A stretch of 64,000 nucleotides of DNA from Xylophilus sp. GOD-11R (GCF_033546935.1 NZ_CP137854.1:868001-932000), one strand, 5' to 3'; numbered from the stretch's first letter, positions 17,875 through 26,580 are shown. Program-made: numbers and translations. Notes: generated from the letters alone by a model not told the origin.

Positions 17875-20430
17875 ATGGCGCGTGACCGAACGCGAGCCGC
17901 CGACACGCTGGAACGCTACCGCGCCAAGCGCGACTTCAGCGCCACGCCGGAGCCGCGCGGACAACGGGCGAGCGACGGCGACGAACGCATCTTCGTCGTG
18001 CAGGAGCACCACGCCAGCCATCTGCATTACGACTTCCGGCTCGAGCTCGACGGCACGCTCAAGAGTTGGGCGGTGCCCAAGGGGCCGAGCCTTGATCCGC
18101 ACGTCAAGCGCATGGCGGTGCAGGTTGAGGACCATCCGCTGTCGTATGCGGGCTTCGAAGGCACGATTCCCGAAAAGCACTATGGCGCCGGCACGGTGAT
18201 CGTCTGGGACGCCGGCACCTGGCAAATCGATGGTGATGCCAGCGCTGCCTACACCAAAGGGCGGCTCAAATTTTCGCTGGCCGGCCAGAAGCTGCGCGGC
18301 CACTGGAACCTGGTGCGGATGAAGCCGCGCGAGGGCGAGCGCAGCCCGTCGTGGCTGCTGATCAAGGAAGACGATGCCGAGGCCCGGCCGGAACAGGATT
18401 TCGATCTGCTGAAGGAGCGGCCCGGCAGCGTGCTGGGCGGCGCGAAGGCCAGGTCCGCGAAAACGAGCGCTACGGCAAAAACAAAGATAAAGACCAAGAC
18501 CAAGGCCAAGGCCAAGCCGGTCGCCCTGCCCGAAACCCTCGCGCCCCAACTCGCCACCCTGGCCGACGCCCTGCCGCCGGATCGCGACGCCTGGGCCTTC
18601 GAAGCCAAGCTCGACGGCTACCGCTTGCTGGTGCGTAGCGAGGCCGGCACGATCCGGCTGTTCACCCGCAACGGCCATGACTGGACTTCGAAGATGCGTC
18701 CACTCGCCGACGCCCTGGCCCGACTGAGCCTGCCGGACGCGTGGATCGACGGCGAGGTCGTCGCCGCCGGCCCCAAAGGCACGCCCGACTTCCAGGCCCT
18801 GCAGCGCGCCTTCGACGGCCAGGACACCGCACACCTCGTCTACTACGCCTTCGACCTGCCGTACTGCGACCGCGCCGACCTGCGCGCATCGCCGCTGGAC
18901 GAACGCCGCGAGCGCCTGGCCGGGTTGATCGGCACCGCCACCACCGGCATGGTCCGTTTCTGCCAGACCCTGCAGGGCGACCCGGCCGAGCTGCTGCAGC
19001 AGGCCTGCGCATTCGGTTTCGAGGGCCTGATCGGCAAGCGGCGCGACGGCCGCTACGTCTCGCGCCGCTCGCCTGGCTGGATCAAGCTCAAGTGCGGTCG
19101 ACGGCAGGAGTTCGTCATCGGCGGCTTCACCGATCCGCGCGGCAGCCGCAGCGGTCTGGGGGCGCTGCTGTTGGGGTATTACGACGACGGCGCCCTGCGC
19201 TTCGCCGGCAGCGTCGGCACTGGATTCGATCAGGCCACGCTCGACGACCTGCGCGGCCGTCTCGATGCCATCGCGACGGACCGCAGCGCCTTCGCCGACG
19301 GTACCGGCGTGCCGCGCGGCGCGCACTTCGTCGAGCCCCGGCTCGTCGCCGAAATCGCCTTCGGTGAGTGGACACGCGACGGCCATCTGCGCCACCCGGT
19401 GTTCCACGGACTGCGAGTCGACAAACCGGCCCGGACGATCGGGCGCGAACAGGCGCAGGAACCGATGCAGACATCCCGCAAGACCGCCGCCCCTTCCAAG
19501 TCCAAGGCCGCCAGGACCAGCGCCACGGCCGCCAACCCGCTCGAGGGCCTGCGCGTCACCCACGGCGAACGGGTGATCGACGACAAGAGCGGCATCACCA
19601 AGATGGACCTGCTGCGCTACTACGCGAGTGCCGCGCCACTGATGCTGCCGCACTTGGCCGACCGTCCGCTGGCCATGCTGCGATCACCCGAGGGCGTCGG
19701 CGGCGAGGCCTTCTTCCAGAAGCACGCCGAGGCCCGCGATATCGCCGGCATGCGTCGCCTGGACCCCGCCTTCGACCCCGGCCACGGCGCGCTGCTGGTG
19801 GCAGACGACGCACTGGCGCTGCTGTCGGCGGTGCAGATGAATGCGATCGAGTTCCACACCTGGAACGCCGTCGTCGGCCAACGCGCGAAACCGGCCAAAA
19901 TCGCGCTGCCCGATCGCCTCACCTTCGACCTCGACCCGGGCGACGGCGTCGGCTGGCCGCAGATGCGCGAGGCAGCGCAACTGCTGCACGGCTTCCTGGA
20001 CGAGCTCGGCCTGGTCTCGTTCCTCAAAACCTCCGGCGGCAAAGGCCTGCACGTGGTGCTGCCGCTGAAGCCCAAGGCGGATTGGGACACGGTGAAGGGG
20101 TTCGGCCAGAAAGTCGCGCAACACATGGCGGCGGTGATTCCGGCGCGCTTCGTTGCCAAGAGCGGTCCGCGCAACCGCGTCGGCAAGATCTACATCGACT
20201 ACCTGCGCAACGGCTACGGCGCGACGACGGTATCGGCCTGGTCGGTGCGCGCCCGGCCGGGGCTGGGCGTGTCGGTTCCGGTTGGCTGGGACGAACTGCC
20301 GACGGTCAACGGCGGCGATCACTGGACGGTGAAGACGGTGGAGGAGCGGCTGGACATCGGCAACACGCCGTGGGACGGCTACGAGGCAGTAGCGCAGTCG
20401 CTCGACAACGCCATCGGCCGGCTCGACTGA
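17875..20430 (+). CDS. ligD: Non-homologous end-joining DNA ligase LigD (three domains)
   Basis: LigD processes and seals double-strand breaks with Ku. The 851-residue protein has the Pseudomonas-type order. A 3'-phosphoesterase domain (about 35-190) has the HHASHLHYDFR motif. A lysine-rich linker (about 192-215) leads to an ATP-dependent ligase domain (about 220-510) with nucleotidyl lysine K245 in EAKLDGYR. After a second basic linker comes a primase-like polymerase domain (about 550-851) with the metal-binding FDLDPGD motif. ATG at 17875 is preferred because GGGAG lies eight bases upstream and MARD is a usual LigD beginning; an in-frame ATG at 17818 is less likely. No ku gene is found nearby. 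Confidence 0.95.
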   Translation: MARDRTRAADTLERYRAKRDFSATPEPRGQRASDGDERIFVVQEHHASHLHYDFRLELDGTLKSWAVPKGPSLDPHVKRMAVQVEDHPLSYAGFEGTIPEKHYGAGTVIVWDAGTWQIDGDASAAYTKGRLKFSLAGQKLRGHWNLVRMKPREGERSPSWLLIKEDDAEARPEQDFDLLKERPGSVLGGAKARSAKTSATAKTKIKTKTKAKAKPVALPETLAPQLATLADALPPDRDAWAFEAKLDGYRLLVRSEAGTIRLFTRNGHDWTSKMRPLADALARLSLPDAWIDGEVVAAGPKGTPDFQALQRAFDGQDTAHLVYYAFDLPYCDRADLRASPLDERRERLAGLIGTATTGMVRFCQTLQGDPAELLQQACAFGFEGLIGKRRDGRYVSRRSPGWIKLKCGRRQEFVIGGFTDPRGSRSGLGALLLGYYDDGALRFAGSVGTGFDQATLDDLRGRLDAIATDRSAFADGTGVPRGAHFVEPRLVAEIAFGEWTRDGHLRHPVFHGLRVDKPARTIGREQAQEPMQTSRKTAAPSKSKAARTSATAANPLEGLRVTHGERVIDDKSGITKMDLLRYYASAAPLMLPHLADRPLAMLRSPEGVGGEAFFQKHAEARDIAGMRRLDPAFDPGHGALLVADDALALLSAVQMNAIEFHTWNAVVGQRAKPAKIALPDRLTFDLDPGDGVGWPQMREAAQLLHGFLDELGLVSFLKTSGGKGLHVVLPLKPKADWDTVKGFGQKVAQHMAAVIPARFVAKSGPRNRVGKIYIDYLRNGYGATTVSAWSVRARPGLGVSVPVGWDELPTVNGGDHWTVKTVEERLDIGNTPWDGYEAVAQSLDNAIGRLD

Positions 20431-20437
20431 GCCGCGC

Positions 20438-21184
20438 TCAGGCTCGCCCGAACGCGCGCAGTTCCGCAGACACCCCGCTCCACGTCACATCGCAGCCGGC
20501 CACGCAATGCGCACCTGGCGCGCCGGGCGACTCCATGGCCCGCAAGGCTTCCTGCGCGCCGGCGGCCACGCTGTCGATCAGCCGCACGCCGACCTCGCCC
20601 TGCAGCACCTCGGCCATGCCGGCCAGGCCCGCGCCGCCGACGATCACCGACTGCACGCCGGCAAGGGCCGCCGCCTGTCGGCAGGCCTCGACCAGCAGGG
20701 CTTTGGCGCCTTCCGGGTCTTCGGCCAATTGCGCGCCGCTGGGGGCGACGGTGACCACGCCGGCCAGTGCCTCGCCATGGCCAAGGCCCCAGGCCAGGCG
20801 GCGCAGCATCGGGTCCCAGGTCGCGCCGCCGGTCACCACCGCGAACCGGCCAGCGCGCGAGGCCTGCATGAAGGCGGCCTCGGCCAGGCCGGTGATCGGC
20901 ACCGGGCTGCTTTCGCGCAGGGCGAACAGGCCGGGGTCGCCGAAGCAGCCGATCAGCACCGCGTCGGGCGCTTCGGCCGGTGGCACGAGCGCGGAGGCCC
21001 AGGCATCGAGCGTGGCGTGGGCCGCGACCGCGTAGCTCGCCTCGTTGGCGATGTAGGGCGCGCCCAGGCGGGCCGTGACGGTCGACACCTGCACCCCTGG
21101 CCCCGCGATGGCCGCGACATGGGTCTGCAGCAGCGAACTGACATGCGCCGAGGTGTTGGGGTTGATGACGAGCAGGCGGCGCAT
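20438..21184 (-). CDS. Asp/Glu/hydantoin racemase family protein, one catalytic cysteine missing
   Basis: A 248-residue member of the Asp/Glu racemase superfamily, recognised from LLVINPNTSAHVS at the N terminus and the IGCFGDPG motif holding the first catalytic cysteine, C80. The second cysteine is normally in an LGCAG-type motif near residue 184, but this protein reads IVGGAGLAG, with glycine in that place. A two-base racemase would need both, so the protein may be a decarboxylase, isomerase or lyase instead. A GAGGAG ribosome-binding site precedes the ATG at 21184. It is the last gene of a transporter operon, so its substrate is probably the imported compound. Confidence 0.85.
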   Translation of the reverse strand: MRRLLVINPNTSAHVSSLLQTHVAAIAGPGVQVSTVTARLGAPYIANEASYAVAAHATLDAWASALVPPAEAPDAVLIGCFGDPGLFALRESSPVPITGLAEAAFMQASRAGRFAVVTGGATWDPMLRRLAWGLGHGEALAGVVTVAPSGAQLAEDPEGAKALLVEACRQAAALAGVQSVIVGGAGLAGMAEVLQGEVGVRLIDSVAAGAQEALRAMESPGAPGAHCVAGCDVTWSGVSAELRAFGRA

Positions 21185-21197
21185 GGTTTTTGTCTCC

Positions 21198-21932
21198 TCA
21201 ACTGGTCGTGGTGACGCGGCCGAACAGGCTCGCGAGATCGGGCGGCCCGGCGGGGCGCTGGGTGAAATGCAATTGCGATTCGATCTGCTCCAGGTGCTCG
21301 CGCATGAAGCGTGCCGCCTCGTTGGCGTCGCCCAGGCGGATCGCGTCGAGCAGCCGGCGGTGGTCCAGGCAGGCGCAGGCCGGGCTGCCGGCCTGCAGGG
21401 CGCCGCCGGTGCCGTAGCGCATGATGATCAGCGAGGTGCGGAACACCAGTTCGCGCAGCACGCGGCCCAGCGTCTGGTGGCCGGAGCCCTCGGCGATCAG
21501 CAGGTGGAATTCGCCGGTCAGCCGCACCGCACGCACGGTGTCGCCGGCGGCGTGTGCCGCTTCTTCCTGGGCGATGCAGTCGGCCAGGCCCTGCACTGCG
21601 GCACCAGACGCATTGGCGATAAACAGCGCGACCAGGCGCGGCTCGATCATGCGGCGCACTTCGAAAACCTCGCGGGCCTCTTCCACGCTGGGCTGCGCCA
21701 CCGAGGCGCCGCGCCGGGGCGTGAAGGTGACGATGCGTTCGTTGGCCAGGCGCACCAGCACCGGATGGATGCGGGTGCGCGACACACCGAAGGCCTGCGC
21801 CAGCCGGTCGGACACCAGCTTGGTGCCAGGCGGCAGGCGCTGGTCGAGGATGGCGGCGACCAGCCGCTCGTAGATGGTTTCGTCGGAGAGATGGGGCTCC
21901 TCGACGGCGGCCGAGGCGGTGGCGGAATTCAT
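21198..21932 (-). CDS. GntR family transcriptional regulator (FCD subfamily)
   Basis: A 244-residue regulator with an N-terminal winged helix (about 18-85, including VSDRLAQAFGVSRTRIHPVLVRLANE) and an all-helical FCD effector domain (about 95-225). Metal or ligand-binding residues are visible in EVRRMIEPRLV, EFHLLIAEGSGH and REHLEQIE. Such proteins usually repress a nearby operon and release DNA when a small organic acid or amino acid binds. It sits inside the ABC transporter operon between the second permease and the racemase-like gene, so it probably controls that operon. A GCATGC/ATGCAG inverted pattern upstream of the first gene is a possible operator. Confidence 0.92.
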   Translation of the reverse strand: MNSATASAAVEEPHLSDETIYERLVAAILDQRLPPGTKLVSDRLAQAFGVSRTRIHPVLVRLANERIVTFTPRRGASVAQPSVEEAREVFEVRRMIEPRLVALFIANASGAAVQGLADCIAQEEAAHAAGDTVRAVRLTGEFHLLIAEGSGHQTLGRVLRELVFRTSLIIMRYGTGGALQAGSPACACLDHRRLLDAIRLGDANEAARFMREHLEQIESQLHFTQRPAGPPDLASLFGRVTTTS

Positions 21933-21956
21933 CGCGAAATCGTCATGCGGACGTCG

Positions 21957-22850
21957 TCATGCAGAAACGGTGCGGCCGCGCCGGCGCAGCAGCAGGCCGA
22001 GCCCGAAGGCCAGGCCGATCACCAAAAATGACACTACCGTGGTGACGGTGCCGAGTGCGTAGATGGCCGGGGTGGTGACGGTGGAGGTCAGGCCCTGCAG
22101 CTCCAGCGGCAGGGTGTTGACGTCGCCGATGGCCTGTGAGGTGCGGGCGATCTCGTCCCAGCTCAGGGTGAAGCCGAACATGCCCACGCCGATCACGGGC
22201 GGCGCGATCAGCGGCAGTACGACGTGGCGGAAGGTCTGCCAGGGCGTGGCGCCGAGGTCGCGCGCGGCCTCTTCGTAAGCCGGGTTGAAGCGGTTGAAGA
22301 CCGCGAACATGGTCAGCAGGCCGAAGGGCAGGGTCCAGGTGAGATGCGCGCCCAGTGCCGAGCTGAACAGGCCCAGGGCGGTGCCGTAGTTATCGAGCGT
22401 GTCCTGCGCGCCGACAGCCTCGAGCAGCCATTTCACGCCGGTGTCGAGCAGCCGAAACTGCAGGCCGATGCCGAGCGAGACCACGATGGAAGGCATCACC
22501 AGACTGGCCACGGTGACGTAGAACAGCGCGTTGCCGCCGCGCAGCTTCTTGCGAAAGGCAAGGCCCGCCGGCACCGACAGCAGCACCGTCAGCGCCATCA
22601 CGACCAGGCCTAGCACCAGCGAGCGGGTGAAGGCCGCGCCGATGTCGACCGTGCCCAGGCCTGCAGCGAGCGATCGGAACCAGTGCAGCGACACGCCACG
22701 CATCGGAAAGGTCAGCCCGCCTTCGGGCCCCTGGAAGCTCAGCAGGAAGATGACGAACATCGGCCCGTACATGAAAGCCACGAACAGGCCGAAGACGATG
22801 GCCAGCGGCCAGAAGCCGGGCGCGCGGCCGGTTGAATGGGGTGCATGCAT
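21957..22850 (-). CDS. ABC transporter permease (PotC-like)
   Basis: A 297-residue inner-membrane permease of the spermidine/putrescine type, with about six membrane helices and the cytoplasmic EAA-type loop (EEAARDLGATPWQTFRHVVLPLI) that contacts the ATPase. ATG at 22850 is chosen, with GGAG upstream; a TTG at 22874 is also in frame. Between it and the preceding permease gene lies a 107-base intergenic repeat. A strong AAGGAG plus an ATG overlapping the previous stop (at 23011) lie before the repeat. This suggests that the original coupled start was displaced by the repeat. Confidence 0.92.
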   Translation of the reverse strand: MHAPHSTGRAPGFWPLAIVFGLFVAFMYGPMFVIFLLSFQGPEGGLTFPMRGVSLHWFRSLAAGLGTVDIGAAFTRSLVLGLVVMALTVLLSVPAGLAFRKKLRGGNALFYVTVASLVMPSIVVSLGIGLQFRLLDTGVKWLLEAVGAQDTLDNYGTALGLFSSALGAHLTWTLPFGLLTMFAVFNRFNPAYEEAARDLGATPWQTFRHVVLPLIAPPVIGVGMFGFTLSWDEIARTSQAIGDVNTLPLELQGLTSTVTTPAIYALGTVTTVVSFLVIGLAFGLGLLLRRRGRTVSA

Positions 22851-22899
22851 CAGCAAGGTCTCCAAAGGCTGCAAGCGCGCGCCGCTTCAACCGGCCAGC

Positions 22900-23006
22900 G
22901 CAGCGAAGCCCGTGCGGGAACGCGGCCGGGCCGGCTTTGCCGGACGGCCAGCGTTGCCCCCTGCAAGGGGGTGGGCGGCCACACGAAGTGGGCGAGCCTG
23001 GGGGTT
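22900..23006 (-). repeat. GC-rich intergenic repeat, copy A
   Basis: On the minus strand this element reads CCCCCAGGCTCGCCCACTTC, then a C-run/G-run hairpin around CCCCCTTGCAGGGGG, then a GGC-rich arm containing CCGGCAAAGCCGG. It shares a long identical core with copy B at 23951-24055 and a general likeness to the 133-base tandem array at 30019-31191. It sits between two permease genes in the sense direction and could form stable RNA hairpins that affect message stability. Confidence 0.75.
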
Positions 23007-23007
23007 T

Positions 23008-23916
23008 TCATAGCTCCTTCCTGATGTCGACCACGCGGGTCAGGCCCCAGATGATCATGAGCACGGTCACCAGCAGCACCACCGCGTTGGCCGCGGCCAG
23101 CGGGAACTGCAGATAGGAGGTCTGCACCTGGATGATCTTGCCGACCGAGGCGATCTGCTGGCCGCCCATGGTGCCGATGGTGACGAAGTCGCCCATGACG
23201 ATGGTGACCACGAAGATCGAGCCGATCAGGATGCCGCTCTTGCACAGGGGCACGATCACGCTCCAGAGCGTCTGCCAGCCGGAGGCGCCGGCGTCGGCGG
23301 CAGCTTCGAGCAGGCTGCGGTCGATGCGCATCATGCTGTTGAAGATCGGCACGATCATGAACATGGTGTAGAGGTGCACGAAGGCAAGCGTCACCGAGAA
23401 GCCGGAGAACAGCAGCCACTCCACCGGCTGGTCGACGATGCCGAGCCCGGTCAGCACGCCGTTGACCAGCCCGTTGCGGCCCAGCATGGGCACCCACGAG
23501 ATCATGCGGATGACGTTGGAGGTCCAGAACGGAATCGTGCAGAGGATGAACAGGGCGGTCTGCAGCCCAGGCGAGTGCACGTGAAAGGCCAGAAAGTACG
23601 CCACGGTGAAGCCCAGCACCAGCGTGATGCCCCAGACCAGCACGCAGAACTTGAGCGTAGAGAGGTAGGTGGAGAGCGTCACGCACAGACTGCCGTCCTC
23701 GTTCAGCCGCGAGCAGCCTTCGAACACCGACAGGTAACTCTTGAGCGTGAAGCCCGGCAGCAGCTCGTACTCGTTGAAGTCCCAGAAGCTGACCATCACG
23801 ACCAGCGCCAGCGGCACGATGAAGAACAGCAGGAACACCGCCGCGAACGGCCCCGCCTGCCACCACGGCTTGACGTTCAACGCTGGCGCAGCGGCAGGGA
23901 TGTCAGATGTGTTCAT
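23008..23916 (-). CDS. ABC transporter permease (PotB-like)
   Basis: A 302-residue inner-membrane permease of the spermidine/putrescine or iron type, with about six membrane helices and an EAA-type loop (LLEAAADAGASGWQTLWSVIVPL). A central stretch with CSRLNEDGSLC could form a periplasmic loop with a disulfide. ATG at 23916 is chosen; a TTG at 23925 is in frame just before it. It pairs with the PotC-like protein to form the membrane channel. Confidence 0.92.
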   Translation of the reverse strand: MNTSDIPAAAPALNVKPWWQAGPFAAVFLLFFIVPLALVVMVSFWDFNEYELLPGFTLKSYLSVFEGCSRLNEDGSLCVTLSTYLSTLKFCVLVWGITLVLGFTVAYFLAFHVHSPGLQTALFILCTIPFWTSNVIRMISWVPMLGRNGLVNGVLTGLGIVDQPVEWLLFSGFSVTLAFVHLYTMFMIVPIFNSMMRIDRSLLEAAADAGASGWQTLWSVIVPLCKSGILIGSIFVVTIVMGDFVTIGTMGGQQIASVGKIIQVQTSYLQFPLAAANAVVLLVTVLMIIWGLTRVVDIRKEL

Positions 23917-23950
23917 GCTGTTCAAAAAAGGAGCGATGCCCCACTCGGCA

Positions 23951-24055
23951 AGCGAAGCGAAGCCCGTTGGAGAACGCCGCCGGGCCGGCTTTGCCGGACG
24001 GCTGGCGTTGCCCCCTCACAGGGGGAAGGCGAGAGCGAAGCGAAGCCTGGGGGTC
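23951..24055 (-). repeat. GC-rich intergenic repeat, copy B
   Basis: This second single copy lies between the binding-protein gene and the first permease gene, in the sense direction. Its core (CGGGCCGGCTTTGCCGGACG on the plus strand) is identical to copy A. The central hairpin here reads CCCCCTCACAGGGGG on the plus strand. Confidence 0.75.
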
Positions 24056-24072
24056 GAATTCGACGCGTGCCG

Positions 24073-25344
24073 TTAGGCCGCGACGAATTCGTTCCACTTC
24101 CTCACCATGTATTCGTTCTCGTCCATCACCGCGTTCCAGCAGGCGATGCCACCCATGCGCTGCTCGTAGCTGCCACCGTCGCGCACCGCGCCGGCCTTGG
24201 CCAGCAGGTCGCCGTTAGGGCTCTTGATGTCCTGGCTGGCGGGCTTGCCTTCCATCCAGTAGGCCCATTCGTAGGCTTCCATCTTGGCCTTGGCGGTCTC
24301 CAGCACGGCGCTGTAGTAGCCCTGGCGGTTGAGGTAGGCACCGGCCCAGCCGTCGAGGAACCAGTTGATGAATTCGTAGGCGCCGTCGAGCTTGCGGCCC
24401 GACAGGGTCGAGGGCAGGCCGAAGCCGGCGGCCCAGGCGCGATAGCCCTCTTTCAGCGGCTGGAACACGCAGTCGATGCCCTTGGTGCGCACGGCGGTCA
24501 CGGCCGGGCTCCACATCGACTGGATCACCACTTCGCCGGACGCCATCAGGTTCACCGACTCGTTGAAGTCCTTCCACAGCGCGCGGAACTGGCCGGCCTT
24601 CTTGGCTTCGATCAAGGCCTTGATCGTCATGTCGATCTCGGCCTTGGTCATGTTGCCCTTGTCGGGATATTTGTACTTGCCGGTGGCCTCCACCACCATG
24701 GCCGCGTCCATGATGCCGATCGACGGAATGTTGAGGATGGCCGCCTTGCCCTTGAACTCGGGGTTGAGCAGCTCGGCCCAGCTGGTGATGGGGCGCTTGA
24801 TCAGGTCGGGGCGAATGCCCAGCGTGTCGGCGTTGTAGACCGTCGGGATCAGCGACATGAACTGCGTCGGCGACTTGGCGAAAACCTTGCTCTTCTCGCC
24901 TTCCAGAAAGATCACCTTCTTGGGCGCGGTGCCCTGGTCGCCCACCGCCTTGCCGGCCACGGTGCCGGTGGTGAACAGCGAGGTGATCTTGTCGGCGTTC
25001 TTGATCTTCTTCGTGTCGATGCCCTTGAGGTTGCCCGTGGGCACGATCTTCTTGAGCGAGAAATATTCGGTGTCGATCAGGTCGAAGCTGTTGGGCGCGG
25101 TCACCGCGCGCTTGGTGACGTCGTCGGTGGTGACGGCCACGTACTGGATGGTGATGCCGGTGTCGGCCTTGAACTTCTCGGCGATGGCCTTGTCCTGGTT
25201 CACCGCGGTGCCCAGGTAGCGCAGGGTGATCTTTTCCTGGGCGTGCACCGCGGGTGCCAGGCCGCTGGCCAGGATGCCGGCCATGCCGGTGAGCAGCGTG
25301 CGGCGCTGCAGCGCGACGTTCTGGGGTTCGAGGGTGTCGGACAT
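24073..25344 (-). CDS. Extracellular solute-binding protein (spermidine/putrescine-type)
   Basis: A 423-residue periplasmic binding protein of the PotD/family 1 kind. The N terminus has a twin-arginine-like signal (QRRTLLTGMAGILASG, cleavage near HAQ at about residue 36), unusual for this class, so it may be exported folded. The mature part has the two-lobe pattern with ITSWAELLNPEFKGKAAILN and VVIQSMWSPAV motifs. An AAGGAG ribosome-binding site fits the ATG at 25344. It would deliver the substrate to the two permeases downstream. Such proteins bind polyamines, opines or other small amines; the racemase-like enzyme in the operon points to an amino-acid-like compound. Confidence 0.92.
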   Translation of the reverse strand: MSDTLEPQNVALQRRTLLTGMAGILASGLAPAVHAQEKITLRYLGTAVNQDKAIAEKFKADTGITIQYVAVTTDDVTKRAVTAPNSFDLIDTEYFSLKKIVPTGNLKGIDTKKIKNADKITSLFTTGTVAGKAVGDQGTAPKKVIFLEGEKSKVFAKSPTQFMSLIPTVYNADTLGIRPDLIKRPITSWAELLNPEFKGKAAILNIPSIGIMDAAMVVEATGKYKYPDKGNMTKAEIDMTIKALIEAKKAGQFRALWKDFNESVNLMASGEVVIQSMWSPAVTAVRTKGIDCVFQPLKEGYRAWAAGFGLPSTLSGRKLDGAYEFINWFLDGWAGAYLNRQGYYSAVLETAKAKMEAYEWAYWMEGKPASQDIKSPNGDLLAKAGAVRDGGSYEQRMGGIACWNAVMDENEYMVRKWNEFVAA

Positions 25345-25421
25345 GGAAGCTCCTTGGTTGGAATGACGGAATGACGACAGGAAACGAACGGAAAAATGGG
25401 ACGCTCGCGTAGCCGGCGGAT

Positions 25422-26438
25422 TCAGGCCGACAGGGCGTGGGCCTGCGGCGGCGCCCACGACAGTTGCACCGTCTCGCCGGTGGCGTAGGGGCGCTGGGCG
25501 AAGGCGGCTTCGGACAACATCGCCGACACCGCGCCGTCGCCACCCGCGGCCGGTGCGTGCAGGCCGAGCAGCACGTAGGTGCCCTGGTATTCGACGTCGG
25601 TGACCGTGCCCATCAGACCCGCGAGGGCCGAGCCCGAGGGCGACACCTGCAGCTGGTCGGTGCGCACGGCGATCTTGCCGGCGCTGGTCTCGATCACGTT
25701 GTGGCCGCCCATGAAGCGGGCGACGAATTCGGTGGCCGGCGCGTTGTAGACATCGCGCGGCGCGCCCACCTGTTCGATGCGGCCCCGGTTCATCACCACC
25801 ATGGTGTCGGCCAGCGCCATGGCTTCTTCTTGCGAATGGGTGACGTGGATGAAGGTCAGGCCCAGGTCCTTCTGCCAGCGGCGCAGCTCGGCGCGCATCT
25901 GGATCCGCAGGAAGGGGTCGAGGGCGGAGAGCGGCTCGTCGAGCAGCAGCACGCGCGGCTGGGTGGCCAGCGCCCGGGCCAGGGCCACGCGCTGTTGTTG
26001 GCCACCGGAGAGTTCCGAGGGTTTGCGCTGGGCCAGCGCGCCCATCGCCACACGTTCGAGCAGTTCCTGGGCACGCATGATGCGTTCGTCCTTGCCGACG
26101 CCGCGCATGCGCAGGCTGAAGGCGACGTTGTCGAGTGCGCTCAGGTGCGGGAACAGCGCGAAGCTCTGGAACATCATGGCGGTGCCACGATCGGCGGCGG
26201 GCAGCACCGTAATGTTGCGACCGTCCAGCAGGATGTCGCCGGCCGAGGCGATCTCGTGGCCGGCGATCATGCGCAGCGTGGTGCTCTTGCCGCAACCCGA
26301 AGGCCCCAGCAGGCAGCAGTAGCTGCCGGGCGCGATGCGCAGGTCGATGTCGTCCACCGCCGCCGCGCCCGAGGCGTAGCGTTTGGTCAGGGCGACCAGT
26401 TCGATGGCAGAAGGCGCACGGGGTTGGACATCGCTCAT
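25422..26438 (-). CDS. ABC transporter ATP-binding protein (PotA-like)
   Basis: A 338-residue ATPase that powers the importer encoded downstream. Visible motifs are Walker A GPSGCGKST (about residues 44-52), signature [10 protein letters not shown] (about 142-151), Walker B LLLDEPLSALD, and a C-terminal TOBE-type regulatory domain (from about 240). It is the first gene of a six-gene minus-strand operon: ATPase, binding protein, two permeases, GntR regulator, racemase-like enzyme. The promoter must lie in the 142-base gap shared with the divergent queE gene. Confidence 0.95.
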   Translation of the reverse strand: MSDVQPRAPSAIELVALTKRYASGAAAVDDIDLRIAPGSYCCLLGPSGCGKSTTLRMIAGHEIASAGDILLDGRNITVLPAADRGTAMMFQSFALFPHLSALDNVAFSLRMRGVGKDERIMRAQELLERVAMGALAQRKPSELSGGQQQRVALARALATQPRVLLLDEPLSALDPFLRIQMRAELRRWQKDLGLTFIHVTHSQEEAMALADTMVVMNRGRIEQVGAPRDVYNAPATEFVARFMGGHNVIETSAGKIAVRTDQLQVSPSGSALAGLMGTVTDVEYQGTYVLLGLHAPAAGGDGAVSAMLSEAAFAQRPYATGETVQLSWAPPQAHALSA

Positions 26439-26450
26439 GAAGCGCTGCGT

Positions 26451-26477
26451 ATGCAGAAAGCATGCCTATCTGCATGC
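26451..26477. promoter_or_regulatory. Possible operator with ATGCAG/CTGCAT and GCATGC repeats
   Basis: Just upstream of the transporter operon, ATGCAG at 26451-26456 and CTGCAT at 26470-26475 form an inverted repeat. GCATGC occurs at 26460-26465 and again at 26472-26477. Palindromes built on TGCAT are common operators for GntR/FCD regulators, and one is encoded in this operon. This is inference from pattern only. Confidence 0.35.
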
Positions 26478-26580
26478 AAAAAAATGCGCCCGGCTGGTGC
26501 GGTGGTCAGGACCCGCCGACCGGTCCAATGACCGCAGGCGGTGGGCGGCCGTCCGCGACCGGCGACAATTGCGCCCTCTT

